Source of the DNA: Homalodisca vitripennis
Lineage: Eukaryota; Arthropoda; Insecta; Hemiptera; Cicadellidae
Assembly (NCBI RefSeq): GCF_021130785.1
Contig: NC_060207.1
Span: forward strand, 98,907,001 to 98,971,000
Length of the DNA stretch: 64,000 bases
Direction: 5' to 3'
Shown here: positions 25,091 through 36,305 of the stretch, piece by piece
Layout of the letters: the number at the start of each line of letters is the position of its first letter
How positions within the stretch are numbered: the stretch's first letter is position 1
Translations under genes and position numbers: made by a program
The notes under the pieces: generated by a model
Told to the model about the DNA's origin: nothing
Databases searched by the model: none
Seen by the model: the letters and a program-made list of their open reading frames with translations, nothing else

Positions 25091-27039
25091 AGTCTGTTTA
25101 TAGAATAATTAAAATACATGTTTAAACAACTGTGGATGTTTGATCTTTTGAAAATGCTTTAGTTTTTTATTTAAGCTATGAGGCATACGTAGTTTATTCC
25201 AAATTTCAACTTTCTGAGAACCTGGGGAGTTGGAGAATTAGTGATGCGTATGTGGCTGAGTATTTTGCATTTTATGCATTGAGATGTTATCCTGAGAATA
25301 CAAGAATTACATATTAAACCCTAAAGGGAGTAAGAAGCTTTCCCTTTTATATAAATATAAAGATAGGATATTTCATTACAAAATCACGAAGTAAATTTTA
25401 AAAGTTAGATTCGTTCAAAACATAATGTTTTGGACAAATGTGTACTATGTATTATCACAAATTTTACTGTATAAAAATATGAATGTTCAAGTCTATAACA
25501 AATAATAAACTATTCAGGGGAAATTATGAATGTTCCTGTTGATATTATTTGACGTCATAGTTTAATAAGGCAAACACTTACTGTTATGTGGTTTGCTGCT
25601 AATTACGAACTGATTGGTTCCTAAATTAACAAATAGTTTAATTAACCTGTGTGCTGTCCCGTTACCAAATCAGCACAAATGTTACCATATTTTCAGATTT
25701 ATATCTAACTTGGGCCTGATAAGACACTGTTTTCCTCACTGATGATATACACACTGGTCTGTGATAAATTTATCACGTACAAGTTACGATTAGTGATGAG
25801 AGATTGGTACGTGGTAAAACATCAGGAGTTTAACTTAAGCAAGTTTAACAGATTAATTTCAATAATGGGAGAAAAATCATTCCATTAGTTAATTCCTTCT
25901 CGTCGTTTTTCATTTTACTTTTTGGATAAATCATATTACTACTTTTGAAGTTTTTATTAGCTTGAGGCGATTCGCTTGGCTTTGCGACGAGAGATATATT
26001 TATCCCAATAGACGTAATCTTCAGCTTTATTTTACAACTATATACAAATTAGAATATAAAGCACATATACACATATGCCATCCGCCTACTTTTTACTTAA
26101 TATCAACCACCAAAACGGATATTGTTCATGGCTTCATACGTGCCAGATAAGTATTAGTTTAATAGATTTTACTAATTAAATAATTTTTACTCTTAATAAT
26201 CCCATTGTCTTACTACACATTGTAGTATCAGTTTCCCTTGTAGTATTGATTTTATTTCATAATTCAAGTTAATATGTGATGCAGATTTAACAATATGCTA
26301 TTTAAATTTTCCAAATACATGAAATTTACCTGTTGGTCTAAACGATTTATTTCTAAAAGATTATTTTCCAACCTCGACAAAATTTTCATTTTAAACTTCT
26401 TTAATACTCCTACATTGCATGGAACCACAAGCGATGAAACATCATGTTTTATCAATTAGATAAGATTTCACAAAATAAACATGATGTTCTTATACAATTT
26501 TGAATTTCCATTTCATTCAGTTTTAACAAAAAGGTAACTAAACTAAATGGTTTTAAATCTATCCTTAACAATAAGTCTTTAGTGTGAATAAATAATGAAA
26601 ACACTTTTTAAAATTGAGTTAAATACATGACGGCATCTATGATGTTTTATATACAGCCTTTAGATTAAAAATATACACCATCTTCTCCTCTTTCTAAAAT
26701 ATTTACATTGGTTGGTGGTTAAATAGTTGAACTAATGTTTAAACCATTAATTTGTTTTTTAAAGTGCCTGTGATGTAAGCAAATGTTAACTTTTGTAAGC
26801 AAGTTATATTAACAATTATAAGATATGTCATCAGACATAATTCAAGAATTTGTAATATTTTGCTATTTCAAAGAGAACTCCGTCAAAGTTAAACGTACCA
26901 TGCAAAGAAATATTGCTTGAAAACCCAATTCACATAATCCCATTCCACCGTTTGTATACGAGGATTAAAACTGATAAAATCCATTAAAACTGCTGTTTTC
27001 TCGCTCGCTTCGTAGATAGCCCAGTTTCTCGCTGGCTTA
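25091..27039. other. No gene seen
   Basis: AT-rich sequence without repeats or exons that I can recognise. Confidence 0.5.
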
Positions 27040-27255
27040 CCGGATAAACGCGTATGTTATTAATTGATAGCAAAAGCAATTTAAATCCTCTGCTTCAAAG
27101 CGAACTTAGTGAATGTTTAAATTGAAACGCAGAATTGTCCTCAATAATAAATCATAACAGTTCTGATGAGCTTGTCGCAAAGGTAAATTGAGATTAAGCT
27201 GTCGATAAACCAGTTGGCTATTTAATAACGCGAGCCAAATAACAGAATAATTAAA
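27040..27255. promoter_or_regulatory. Candidate conserved non-coding element
   Basis: A complex non-repetitive segment with TTTAAATTGAAACGCAGAAT, CTTGTCGCAAAGG and GCTGTCGATAAACC, followed by ACGCGAGCC. It lacks coding frames and contrasts with neighbouring simple AT-rich sequence. No function can be read from it. Confidence 0.25.
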
Positions 27256-29111
27256 TTATATGACTGAAAATACCTTTGATGATGAAAATAATTTTAATGA
27301 TGAATGCTAATACAATTACCGTTATCGAATTTGTACGGGAAGAGAATTAGCATTAAATTTAATGTGAATACATTTAATTTGTAATTAATATTACTTATTA
27401 AATATCATAAGTTTCTACACACACAATATGTATCCATTACCTTATGAAACAATAATGACATTTTTAATATCCATGATAGTTAATTTAATTGTTTGTGAAT
27501 AATAACCATGCTTAGTTTAGTACCATGCGTAATAACCAATATAATGTGTAGTACGTAGTATGAGAAATAGCCAGAAGATTTCAGTGATCTTCAACCATTT
27601 TCAGTATTGTGTGAAAACACATTAAACACACTTAGAAAATAGTTTAAAGTATACAGCATAACTCTTGATTAAAATATATAAGTGGTTTATTGCAGGTTTC
27701 TGTCGTTCGATAATACAGTAAAATTCTTTAAATATTAAATCAAGTACCAAAAATAATTTAACGCAATACATATAAATCTTAAAATACAGCTAAAATTTAA
27801 TAATTTCATCCATACATACAAAAATAATTAACAATATATATTAATTTAATTACTTATTCTGTTTTAAAAGATAAAAATGAAAATAGTGCATCAGTGATCC
27901 TCAAATTGTGTACACTTAACAATTGTTCCGTAATCATTTTTCTAAAACACCTTCCTGATACTTTCCAAATGGAAATAATGGTGTTTTGATAAATTGAAGT
28001 TACGCTGTTCAGAAATATGTTGATCGAAAATTAGTGTGTTTGCAGCTATTGACATAGTAGACAGTAGTAATTTTCAATCTAGGTTCTTCTCTTACTCTTA
28101 CGGAATAGCTTGTAATATTTTATAACATGTGACATATTGTGTAGGGTGCGGTTGCCTCTGTCCAAAGAATACAATATTGAAGTTTGTAATATATCACTTC
28201 CATCGTACATGCTTACTTGGTATACATTAAATTTACCAAATAGAGTACAGCTCTTAATAGATCAAGTTAAATCAAATAATATAAAAATTAATGAATTATA
28301 AAATAAAATAGAAAGTTTAGGTTTTATGTCTCGGATATCTGTTTAAATTACTATACCATTCTATTCGTCCTATGACATTACAGGTACTAACATCGTCAAA
28401 AATGATGCGTCTTACTTAAAAGTCCACTGGACTACTTTGGTTACTGACTTAGCTCTAGAAAATTGTGTTTGTATAATTGTAAAATCAGGGAAAGCTAAGA
28501 AATTTATATTAAACATACAACGATTGTACTTAATTGTATATAAAAATTACATTGGGAATCCATACAAGAAACAATGAATTTACGTATTTGTATATATGCG
28601 TAAAATGAAGTTATGTAAAAGTTATGAAACAAATGGTACTTGTATGCTTCTAAAATGTATAAGAAATCCATATAAATCGTCAAAATTTAAATATGAAAAT
28701 AGAATAAGAGTTTTTCGTACGCTTATATCATTGTAAAACAAAACTATATTAACCATAGGCAAATTGCAGAAACTTATACAATCCGGTTACATCAATATGT
28801 AAAAATATTAAAATTTAGCATGTACGTTCTTTTTTGTGATTTTTATTAATAATACCAATAACTAAATTGGTATAAAACTCCAATTTGATGTTACTAATGG
28901 TTAAAAATATTAATATATTAAATATTTATATATCTAAAATATTTATCTAAAGTATCATCAGTGTAAACAATTATTTGAAGTAAATTTATCCTAGACGATA
29001 AATAATATATAAATAATAATAATATAAATTGACATAAATTAAATTGGTATAAATGGCAATAGCCGAATTTAATTTCAATGTTCAATTTCAAACATTGAAT
29101 CATAAATGTAC
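27256..29111. other. No gene seen
   Basis: Very AT-rich. Just downstream of the tRNA-like gene, a 9-bp inverted repeat TTCAATGTT/AACATTGAA lies at about 29075-29099. Confidence 0.5.
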
Positions 29112-29182
29112 TTGCTCCACCGGGACTCGAACCCGGGTCTCTCACTTGCAGCGTGAATGTGCTACCATTACACCACAGAGCC
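29112..29182 (-). tRNA. tRNA-like gene, anticodon position TGC, probably degenerate
   Basis: On the minus strand a 71-nt cloverleaf can be drawn. Acceptor arms GGCTCTG and TGGAGCA pair at six of seven positions (1-72 is G-A), followed by discriminator A. The D-arm is GTGT/GCAC with an internal AATGGTA loop, the anticodon stem TTCAC/GTGAG, the variable loop AGAC, and the T-arm CCGGG-TTCGAGT-CCCGG. The A box (TGGTGTAATGG) and B box (GGTTCGAGTCC) are very good. The perfect anticodon stem leaves loop GCTGCAA: TGC (alanine) at 34-36 but C instead of the near-universal T at 33. Sliding the stem by one gives T33 and GCA (cysteine) but creates an A-A mismatch and a 3-nt variable loop. The general layout is nearest to tRNA-Gly. 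No T4 terminator follows within 60 nt. It could be a real tRNA, a pseudogene or a SINE head. Confidence 0.65.
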
Positions 29183-29436
29183 CTTACTTTTTACAATTCA
29201 ATTATTTTGTATTTGGCCGTATCTGTCAAATATGCGTTTAAATAACCAAACTATCATATGATCGGAAGACCAAGTACCTGTCAAACGACTTTTTATTTTT
29301 ATGAACTAAATTTTTTACTAGGAATTTAATTTCAATAAAAATGGTTCTAGTCCCACACAATAACATTCATACACACAATTTTTCTATATTAAGAAAAATT
29401 AAAAACCCCAAAAATACTTTTTCGAAAGAACAAAAG

Positions 29437-29445
<9 letters not shown>

Positions 29446-29504
<59 letters not shown>
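29446..29504 (+). repeat. (TA)29 microsatellite
   Basis: A perfect alternating TA/AT tract. Confidence 0.97.
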
Positions 29505-29507
<3 letters not shown>

Positions 29508-30566
29508 TAAATACAGTCATAATTATAATATTGCAATGTTTAGAAAATAAGTTAAAGAAAAGTGTGTGACAAGTAAGCATAACGTGTATCGTACCTCAGT
29601 TCAGGACTAAAGTCATGGCACTTAGTGCGGATAACTCACCTGTTGCTTACAACTCGCCACTTTCCGTCTGGAGCTGTTCCAAAAAGTTATGAAGCAACAT
29701 GTTTCCTTGATCCCGAGGTTTAAACATTAAATAATATTTTCCTTCTAGTTATAAATCTACCTTACACAAAAATGCATATCTTTATGGTTTGTTAACTTCT
29801 TTCCCTTTGAATTTATAAATGCTTTAATCATTACGTTGAAAACTTGTATCGCGAAAAAACAATTAGTGATATTTATTTTAAAGTTGCTTGTGAAGATTTA
29901 TATGTATTATGGTGAAAATAAATTGTAATAAATTAATATTACTATTACATTATAAAATTATTTTCTACTTAGTGTATTTAGTAGTGTACATATAGATACT
30001 AAAGTTTTCTACAAAAATATAATTATTAAAATACGTCATTCTGTGTTGCAGTGACCTCGAGTTTTATTGATACTTTAAGGACATTGAGGGAGTAAAATAT
30101 TATTAAATCAAATCTAATAATATTATTTGATTTGTGTGTTACTTTTTGTTTATAATATTTAAAAATTAAAACCAAAGTGGGTGTTTGCTTTGTTTAAAAT
30201 TGTGTTTTAGAAATAATGAAGCGATCTCGAATAATGAATAATGAAACGTATCGAATAATCTATAAAATCTGGGAAGAGGAAGGCTCTCTCTTTTTTTAAC
30301 TGTCCACTTGCAAGCTCTGGGCGTAATGTAATAACATAGTAAAGCCATTGCTATATACCAGAGACTATACAAAGATAATATATAAGTTTTTCCCTATTTC
30401 AGAATATCTTGCAGGACCTCATGAAGTTCTAATCGATGTGACTGAGAGAAATATAAATCTAATTCATATGTACGATCATGTCTCTTTATTGTTTAGTTTA
30501 CCTTTACAAGAGAACAAAAACTACATTTTAAAGAATTATAATAGGTTCATATTCAATTTAATGTTT
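29505..30566. other. No gene seen
   Basis: AT-rich; small direct repeat of TCGAATAAT-type words near 30225-30260. No exon is supported. Confidence 0.5.
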
Positions 30567-30760
30567 AGTAGAGCCAATAGCGGTAGTATCTAAGACTACA
30601 AATCTTAGTGTCTAGATTCGAGTCCTCCCATAACGTGGACGATTCTTCCTGCTATGTCTACCTCGTACTGTACGGAGCCTCCTTCTTACTCCGATTGTTC
30701 AGTTTTTCCTTGTAATCCTGTAGTCTTTTACGGTAGAAAAATAAGGTTGGAACCAACGAT
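30567..30760 (+). repeat. tRNA-derived SINE-like element
   Basis: The 5' end holds a tRNA-like A box (AGCCAATAGCGGTAG, 30572-30586), an anticodon-arm-like hairpin (TAAGA/TCTTA) and a strong B box (AGATTCGAGTCCT, 30614-30626). It is followed by a tRNA-unrelated body with G+C-rich words such as GTACGGAGCCTCC. The 3' limit is arbitrary because no poly(A) or short tandem tail is clear. Confidence 0.5.
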
Positions 30761-31776
30761 TATTTTGGAGCCTAGTTAGTATTTTAGAAGTCCCAACGGG
30801 ATAGATAGAACTTCTATTAACTGGTAAAAAGTTCATTTGTATATATAGTTGTTGATATGATCAATTTCATTGTTAGTAAGTTGGTTTGCTGGTCTTCTCC
30901 TACCCCACCTTTCCTAACAATATTTTTTTCTCGTACCCTTATTGGGCAATTGAAAATGGCATATTATTCTGTCATTGTAGCAACTTAAGAAAGCCAGTGT
31001 AAATACACCATTACTTAACATATACACTGGCGTTTCAGTAAATCAATCAACAGAAGATATACTCCGTATAAAGAGACAACAGAACAATGTAGGCTGCAGC
31101 AGTAGTGAACTACATTAAGAGGATAAAAACGGGACAGAAAATACATGTAAGGTGGAAAAAGATAGTCGGATTGATGAGTGAAAAAGATGAATGATACATT
31201 CCCGTTTGTAAGAGAGAGACAGAGTGAGAGAGAGTTGCTAAGCAACAAGACGCTATTGATTCAGCCAGGCGGTAGACGCCCATCGTACTGCCACATTTAC
31301 ATGTGCCCTCGTGTCCTTGTGTCCTGGTGTCCTTGAGGTCGATGATATCAATGATAAGGCAATTAATAAGTGATAACATTACTGTATATACTTCAATGAG
31401 TGGTATTGATTCAAGTACCGAAATTGATAAGGTCACATAATATGTATTTATACACTTGTGCCCTGTTGCAATAAAAACATCTATGTTTAATAATATCCTT
31501 ATATTGAAAATAATTAGACATTAAAGACACTCATTTATATACAATATTACCATTAAAACTGATTATAATTTTTATTTATTCATTATTAATGGAATTAGCT
31601 TTGTTAAATTCAATAAGGCACAGTATATTTTGGGAGGATGGTTACTGTTATTACGACTAAAATGTTTACACAAACTTGCCTTATAAATCCTTGGAGTTGG
31701 TAAATAAGACAAATTATCACATTTTCTCAACATGTTACCATACCATAACCATAATGGTTACGTCATCATAAACCCA

Positions 31777-31803
31777 TATCACGTACATATTATATACGTG
31801 ATA
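31777..31803. repeat. 9-bp inverted repeat
   Basis: TATCACGTA, 9-nt AT spacer, TACGTGATA; further ACGTA words follow to 31870. Confidence 0.85.
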
Positions 31804-33185
31804 ATATATACGTACCAATATCGTACATATACCCAAATCGTATATGCATACATAACTCTCACTATGCTAATAATATTATAATTGCGAAAGTGCTTTTGTT
31901 TGTTTGACTTGCTTTCACACATCAATTATTCAAGGATTTCGTAAATTCCCCTGGACTACGCCCCACTGGTCTTTTATGAAGCAAAAAACCCATCTTGGTC
32001 TCTAAAGTTGTGTAATGTGAATTCAAAGAGCCAGTTCAATGTATTGCACTGTATGTGTATACTTTGTATTATGACAGAACGACCATATGTTTCATGATTT
32101 CAACCAATATTTTCAATTTGTTTACATTTATAGAGTGAAAGCATTACAAAAGTAACAACACTTTCTTATTTAAACATTTTAAGCAAACCATTTTATTTAT
32201 TCCGGCTCAAAAAGCAATATACGAGACACTAAATGCAATTTTCATAACGGAAAATCGTCAAGACGTCATCGCATCTATTTTTCACTGATAAGGTATACAA
32301 TACTGATTAGGTACATAAATACTGATGTAATTCGTATAATGAACCGAGTAAATAGTATGATATAGCAAACATGCATTGGGAAGCAAGAAATTTATTGTTT
32401 TATGTATTATCTTTACATATGGATGACAATTGTAATAATGTACTGTAAGTATTATAATGTGTTAGTAATATTGATGTCAATTTTTGTTTTTAATTTTCAT
32501 TAACAATATCTATATTGAAACCATTTAAAAAGCTGTACTGTTTTGAATCCAACAACATTACAAAATTATATATAGGCATACTTATATTTTTTCTCAGGAA
32601 AAAATACCGAACTCCAATTTTGCGATGGAAATATTATTAATTTGAACTAGAAGTGCAAAGCCTGAAATAAGAATTACACTTTTGCTTAACTGCTGGCCCT
32701 CTTAATCATGAATACTGTAAAGTGGGTACCTGACGCACGATATATGACTAATTCCACTTTAAAATAACATAGGAACCTATCATATTTATATTAAAAGTGA
32801 TTTCACTAAGAAAACTATGAACTTTAGAGTTCCTCCGATTGATCAAGTATTACTAAAATCGTGGAAGCTATTCAAACAAATACACGGAATGTTTGATTGA
32901 AATTGCGAGCGAAGCCGCGAGTATGTGCTAGTACACTACTATAAAAAAACAAAATTTCATATTTAAAATATTAGTATAGTAATAATTGAACCCACACAGT
33001 ATTTTGGCACGTTTCCTATCACTGAACGCTGATATATGGCTAACAAAGTTCCTTCACCTTCACAAACCACCGTTGAAACAAAAAACAGATAGCTCCATTG
33101 ATACAACTAAATATTTGTTATACATTTTTATACAAATACAACAGACATTATCAATATTTCTACAGGTTAATGATGACATTTGTAA

Positions 33186-33251
33186 TTGTTCATATTACCA
33201 AAATATACCACTACGTTTCGAGAGTTACCAATCCTCCTCGTCAGGAACCTT
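33186..33251 (-). repeat. Possible 3' end of a Penelope-like or related retroelement
   Basis: On the minus strand: CCTGACGAGGAGGATTGG, ACTCTCGAAACGTAGTGG. It is the same order of words as at 21571, with a different hairpin sequence. Confidence 0.35.
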
Positions 33252-33644
33252 AGGCTTGTGGTCAAAGTATTCAAAAAAATATTCTAACGCCGTAATTTAC
33301 TTTTTGGACAAATCTTTCCTAATTTTATGCACAATGAAAAATAAAATAGTACTTCCACAATATTTCCTGAATTGGAAATTACAATCCCTGAATTAAATAC
33401 ATTTTAACGAATGGAGGGAAAGTGGTATAATTGTATATAATTCCGAAGTAAAGTTCGAAGGGTATCCTTATGAAAAACTATTTAATCTATTAAAATAGTA
33501 AATGTATAATATTTACTATAGTGTTGTAAATCTAACGTATAAGTACACGATTTTTCTAGTCATACATATAAATCCCGATAGATAAATATACTTACACATA
33601 TACACATTCTTAATTTTAAATATATTTCCTTAAATAGGTAAGTT

Positions 33645-33666
33645 ATTGTCCTACCAATAGGACAAT
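33645..33666. repeat. 9-bp inverted repeat
   Basis: ATTGTCCTA, loop CCAA, TAGGACAAT. A related GTAGGACA/TGTCCTAC hairpin occurs at 3991-4011. Confidence 0.85.
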
Positions 33667-34439
33667 GAGCAAATTTGAGACGTTTGGATAATTAATTATT
33701 AATCACAAAAAACCAATTGTACAAATTTAGGTGAAAATTTGCATACACTTTCAATACATAGGAAAAATTATAGTAGCTTTTTGTGTTGGTCTGTTCGTGC
33801 ATCAATATTTTCTAACCAATCCAACGGATTTTGATACGGTATTCACTGTCATCTTTGTTATGAACTAGGGTAGGTTCCTAGGTATGACACATTAAAAGTT
33901 TGTTTAATGATAAAATTGATAATTTCCAGCGCTTTCACTGTTAACACTGACTAAATCTTATGAAAGGGTGGACAGATTTAGCAAATTTTGGTTTCAAAAT
34001 ATTTGTACAAGTCAAAGGAAGGTTTAAAATGTGAGAAACATTGGACAGAATATTTAATAATTATGGAAAATAATTAAAATATTTACGACACGTAATCCAA
34101 AGTGAACTGACCCTAAAAAGCTGTTGCCACTTTTAGCTGAAGTTCTCCAAAGTGGTAAAAACATTAGTTTACGTTTAAATTTTAGAAAATATTGAATAAT
34201 TGTGCAGTGCTTGATCAGTATTCATATGGAGATTGCAAAGAAAAATTTACTTTTGTTTTTGATTGCACCAGTTACAAATAAATCATATAATTCATTGCAA
34301 ATAGTGTTCAAAATATGTTTAAGATCTATTTTAATTAACAAAGCACATAAGATTATCGAAACTGGTTGTCTCCCTTATCAGTTTAACTGTAGCTAAAAGA
34401 AAAGCAAAGGGCACACTCTTCCCCGTATATTACAATCAG

Positions 34440-34580
34440 AATAAAATCGACGGAAGTAAATGGATTTGGACTAAAGTAGTCTTTTTCAGATTACCAATGC
34501 ACATATTTTCTTGATCGGGGTACAAATAAATATTACTTATAACACCAGAAAATTCGCAGACGGCAATCAAACGACTTTAA
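34440..34580 (+). repeat. Unit of the ~120-bp dispersed tandem repeat, left of Harbinger
   Basis: It holds GGAAGTAAATGG, GTAGTCTTTTTCAGA and TTTTCTTGATCGGGG in the same order as the 39.5-kb array. Removing the transposon leaves about 105 bp between this TTCTTGATC and the TTCTTGGTC at 36376, close to one repeat period, so the transposon interrupts one unit. Confidence 0.65.
34578..34580. repeat. Left TAA target site duplication
   Basis: TAA directly flanks the left inverted repeat and is repeated at 36341-36343. Three-base TWA duplications are the hallmark of PIF/Harbinger insertion. In AT-rich DNA a 3-bp match alone is weak evidence, but the position at both TIR ends supports it. Confidence 0.65.
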
Positions 34581-34613
34581 ATAAACGCGCACTAGCACGG
34601 CCAAGACCAAGAC
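34581..34613 (+). repeat. Left terminal inverted repeat of Harbinger
   Basis: From 34582 the sequence TAAACGCGCACTAGCACGGC continues to GACCAAGAC at 34613 and is the exact reverse complement of 36306-36337. Compared with the right end, the outermost GGG is replaced by a single A, a small terminal lesion. Confidence 0.9.
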
Positions 34614-34652
34614 AGTTTTGTAATGTAGGCTAGAACAACAGTCAGTCTGAAT

Positions 34653-34937
34653 ATGGATGTCGAGGAAATAGCAGAGGCCGTGTATGTGTACCGTAAATAT
34701 GTAAAAGGTAAAAGAAAACACTGGATACACCCCTTAAGAGCAGATATGCCTTTAAAAGGGTACTTCGTTAGTTTTTTATGCTAATTTACGTGAGCAGGAA
34801 GAAGAGTTTTTTAACTACACACGGATGAGCGTTAAAAGTTTTTACGAACTGTTAGTGAAAATTGAGCCTCACATAAGTGGAACTAATACTGCCATGCGCT
34901 TGTGTATTGGAAATGAAGAACAACTACTAGTAACATA
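34653..34937 (+). pseudogene. Harbinger transposase (HARBI1-like), exon 1, frameshifted
   Basis: The exon starts MDVEEIAEAVYVYRKYVKG and continues through KRKHWIHPL, then an acidic, phenylalanine-rich stretch (EEEFFNYTRMSVKSFYELL), then KIEPHISGTNTAMR and EEQLLVT. The (R)KHWxHP opening and the FFNYxRMS element are typical of the N-terminal helical region of HARBI1-type transposases. One extra T in the run 34772-34777 moves the reading frame, so everything after KGYFVS is read only in the next frame. The exon ends before GTAAAT at 34938. The codon split at that junction is phase 2 and rejoins the next fragment at 35864 in the correct frame. The spliced junction codon would read TAG, a further lesion or a sign that the true junction differs slightly. 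Confidence 0.75.
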
Positions 34938-35863
34938 GTAAATGGATATAAACTTAGTACAAATGACAAATTAATTGTAAAAACTGAGTTTTTAAATTTA
35001 TACACCAGTCTATCTCAGATCTAGCAACTGTTGTTAATGTAATCAAACATTGAACAAATGGGGACACTTGGTCGTCTTCGTGTACACTACTTCCAGTCAT
35101 TGAATGTGGGGTTGAAGTATTTCTTTGTAGACTGGTGAGAAGTTCGTAGTTGTTGCCACCAGTATTCATAGGAGGAGCTATTGAAGATCCTTGCTGTTAG
35201 ATTCTCTGGTCATACCCACCATAAATAGGCTGTTTTTTTTGCCAAAAAATCGAAGGCTTTGTAAAGATCCCTCATGACAGTGGCCTATGTTGTTTAAATC
35301 TCCTGATTGGTTTTATTCGATAACCAAAAGTATCTGGCGTTTTGCTGAAAGTTTCCTGTGTTGTGGAATATTTTTGAAATCCTTAATCAGATACATCAAG
35401 AAAAGCCGATGTTGGTCTTCAAGAGTCTCTTTTTTATATTGTCTTCTTTCGTTGGCTGACTCCTTCAATACGTTTACCAGCTGTTTGCCAATGTCATGTG
35501 GTGCCTTCCTCTTTTTTGCTAGAACAGTTTTATGGTAGACTTTTGTTTGTGTAATTGGGTTGTCGATATCTCCTGTCCCTTGATCATCATCATCATCAGG
35601 ATCGCGGTCCTCGCCTGGCAAGCTTTTCTGAGTGTTAGTAGGCAGAGTAGCACTGTGAAAAAATTACAGCATATTATAGTAAACATACTGAGATTTTCTA
35701 GTAGCTCCAGATCCACTTTTAGTTCCAGAAATCCTTCTCTTTTCTCTGTATGGCGCCATTTCTTCTGTATGGATGTGCCTGAAAAAAGTGGTGATTGCAG
35801 TTTACGAATATAACAAGGAAGTAGTGTGTAGTTTGTAATGTTTTTTTTGTTTTTTGCTTTCAG
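34938..35863 (+). other. Inferred intron of the Harbinger transposase
   Basis: The 926-bp interval begins GTAAAT, ends in a long T-rich tract followed by TTTCAG, and separates two transposase segments that are adjacent in the family (EEQLLVT and YL-TGSSFSDL). Most of it is occupied by the opposite-strand MADF/BESS gene. No transcript evidence is available here. A deletion and inversion could mimic an intron, but the correct splice signals and matching phase favour an intron. Confidence 0.6.
35313..35778 (-). pseudogene. MADF/BESS-type DNA-binding protein of the Harbinger element, broken
   Basis: Read on the minus strand, the remnant begins after a T-rich CAG acceptor at 35779-35781. One frame gives KKWRH and the next gives YREKRR, then KSGSGATRKSQYVYYNML, a TAA stop (35664-35666), FFHSATLPTNTQKSLPGED, a run of five aspartates, and finally RLFLMYLIKDFKNIPQHRK. 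The W-R-H...KSGSGA...YYNML..F string is the C-terminal half of a MADF domain. The final segment fits the BESS motif, a short protein-interaction motif common in insect MADF proteins. There is a frameshift near 35750. The N-terminal half of MADF is missing. In Harbinger elements a second DNA-binding protein usually assists the transposase in binding the ends. Confidence 0.7.
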
Positions 35864-36004
35864 GTATTTGACCTAAGGCAGTTCATTTTCTGATTTGCGT
35901 CACTACTATCAAGTGGGAGTTACAACAATAAGAGAATTGGTGAAAAAAGTTTTTTCTGCTATCTGGAATATTTTAAGAGAAGAATGTCTACCCGAGCCTA
36001 CCGT
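35864..36004 (+). pseudogene. Harbinger transposase, exon 2 fragment, truncated
   Basis: After the TTTCAG acceptor the frame reads YLT-stop-GSSFSDLRHYYQVG, then VTTIRELVKKVFSAIWNIL and REECLPEPT. This matches the conserved HARBI1 segment LRYLATGxSFxDLxxxYxxG plus the helix that ends LPEPT, just before the catalytic DDE core. A TAA stop lies at 35874-35876. Similarity ends at about 36002. The whole catalytic core is absent, so the element lost its centre by internal deletion and could not move itself. Confidence 0.75.
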
Positions 36005-36305
36005 TGCCATTTTACAGTACTGTCTATTAAACTTGTTCACAAATCACAAACAACTCAATCGCACACACAACCTCTCTCAACTACTCCTGGTCGCAGGCTG
36101 GCCGTAGGCAGTGCGCGTTGTTCTATAACAGCTGATGGAAGCCTGGCCGCAACGTCAAGCCGGTCTCGCGCTTGGTCTGTGCGACCAGAGCGTACAGCTG
36201 TGGTCGTGCGTCTGTCTTGCGTCGGTCGTGTCTTGGTCTGACTAGTGCGCGTTGCTCCACATCATTTCAGGTTGTCCTGGCTGCACGTTCTTGGTCGTGG
36301 TCTTG
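36005..36305 (-). mobile_element. Harbinger right subterminal region
   Basis: This G+C-richer segment is non-coding in the present copy. It repeats the words GTGCGCGTT (near 36109, 36246 and in the TIR) and CTTGGTC many times, as expected for subterminal binding sites of transposon proteins. On the minus strand an ATGGC at about 36006-36010 lies just before the internal deletion and could be the original start of the MADF protein; that is inference only. Confidence 0.5.

Larger units (their letters stand above)
30761..34439. other. No gene seen
   Basis: Mostly AT-rich. It includes a GA-rich/complex patch at 31010-31340 with GTGTCCTTGTGTCCTGGTGT (a small GTGTCC repeat), the hairpins at 31777 and 33645, and the possible retroelement end at 33186. 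Confidence 0.5.

Noticed and set aside
35519..35716. Minus-strand frame starting MDLELLENLSMF with a hydrophobic stretch
   Set aside because: It overlaps the MADF/BESS remnant in another frame; the MADF frame has family motifs and this one does not.
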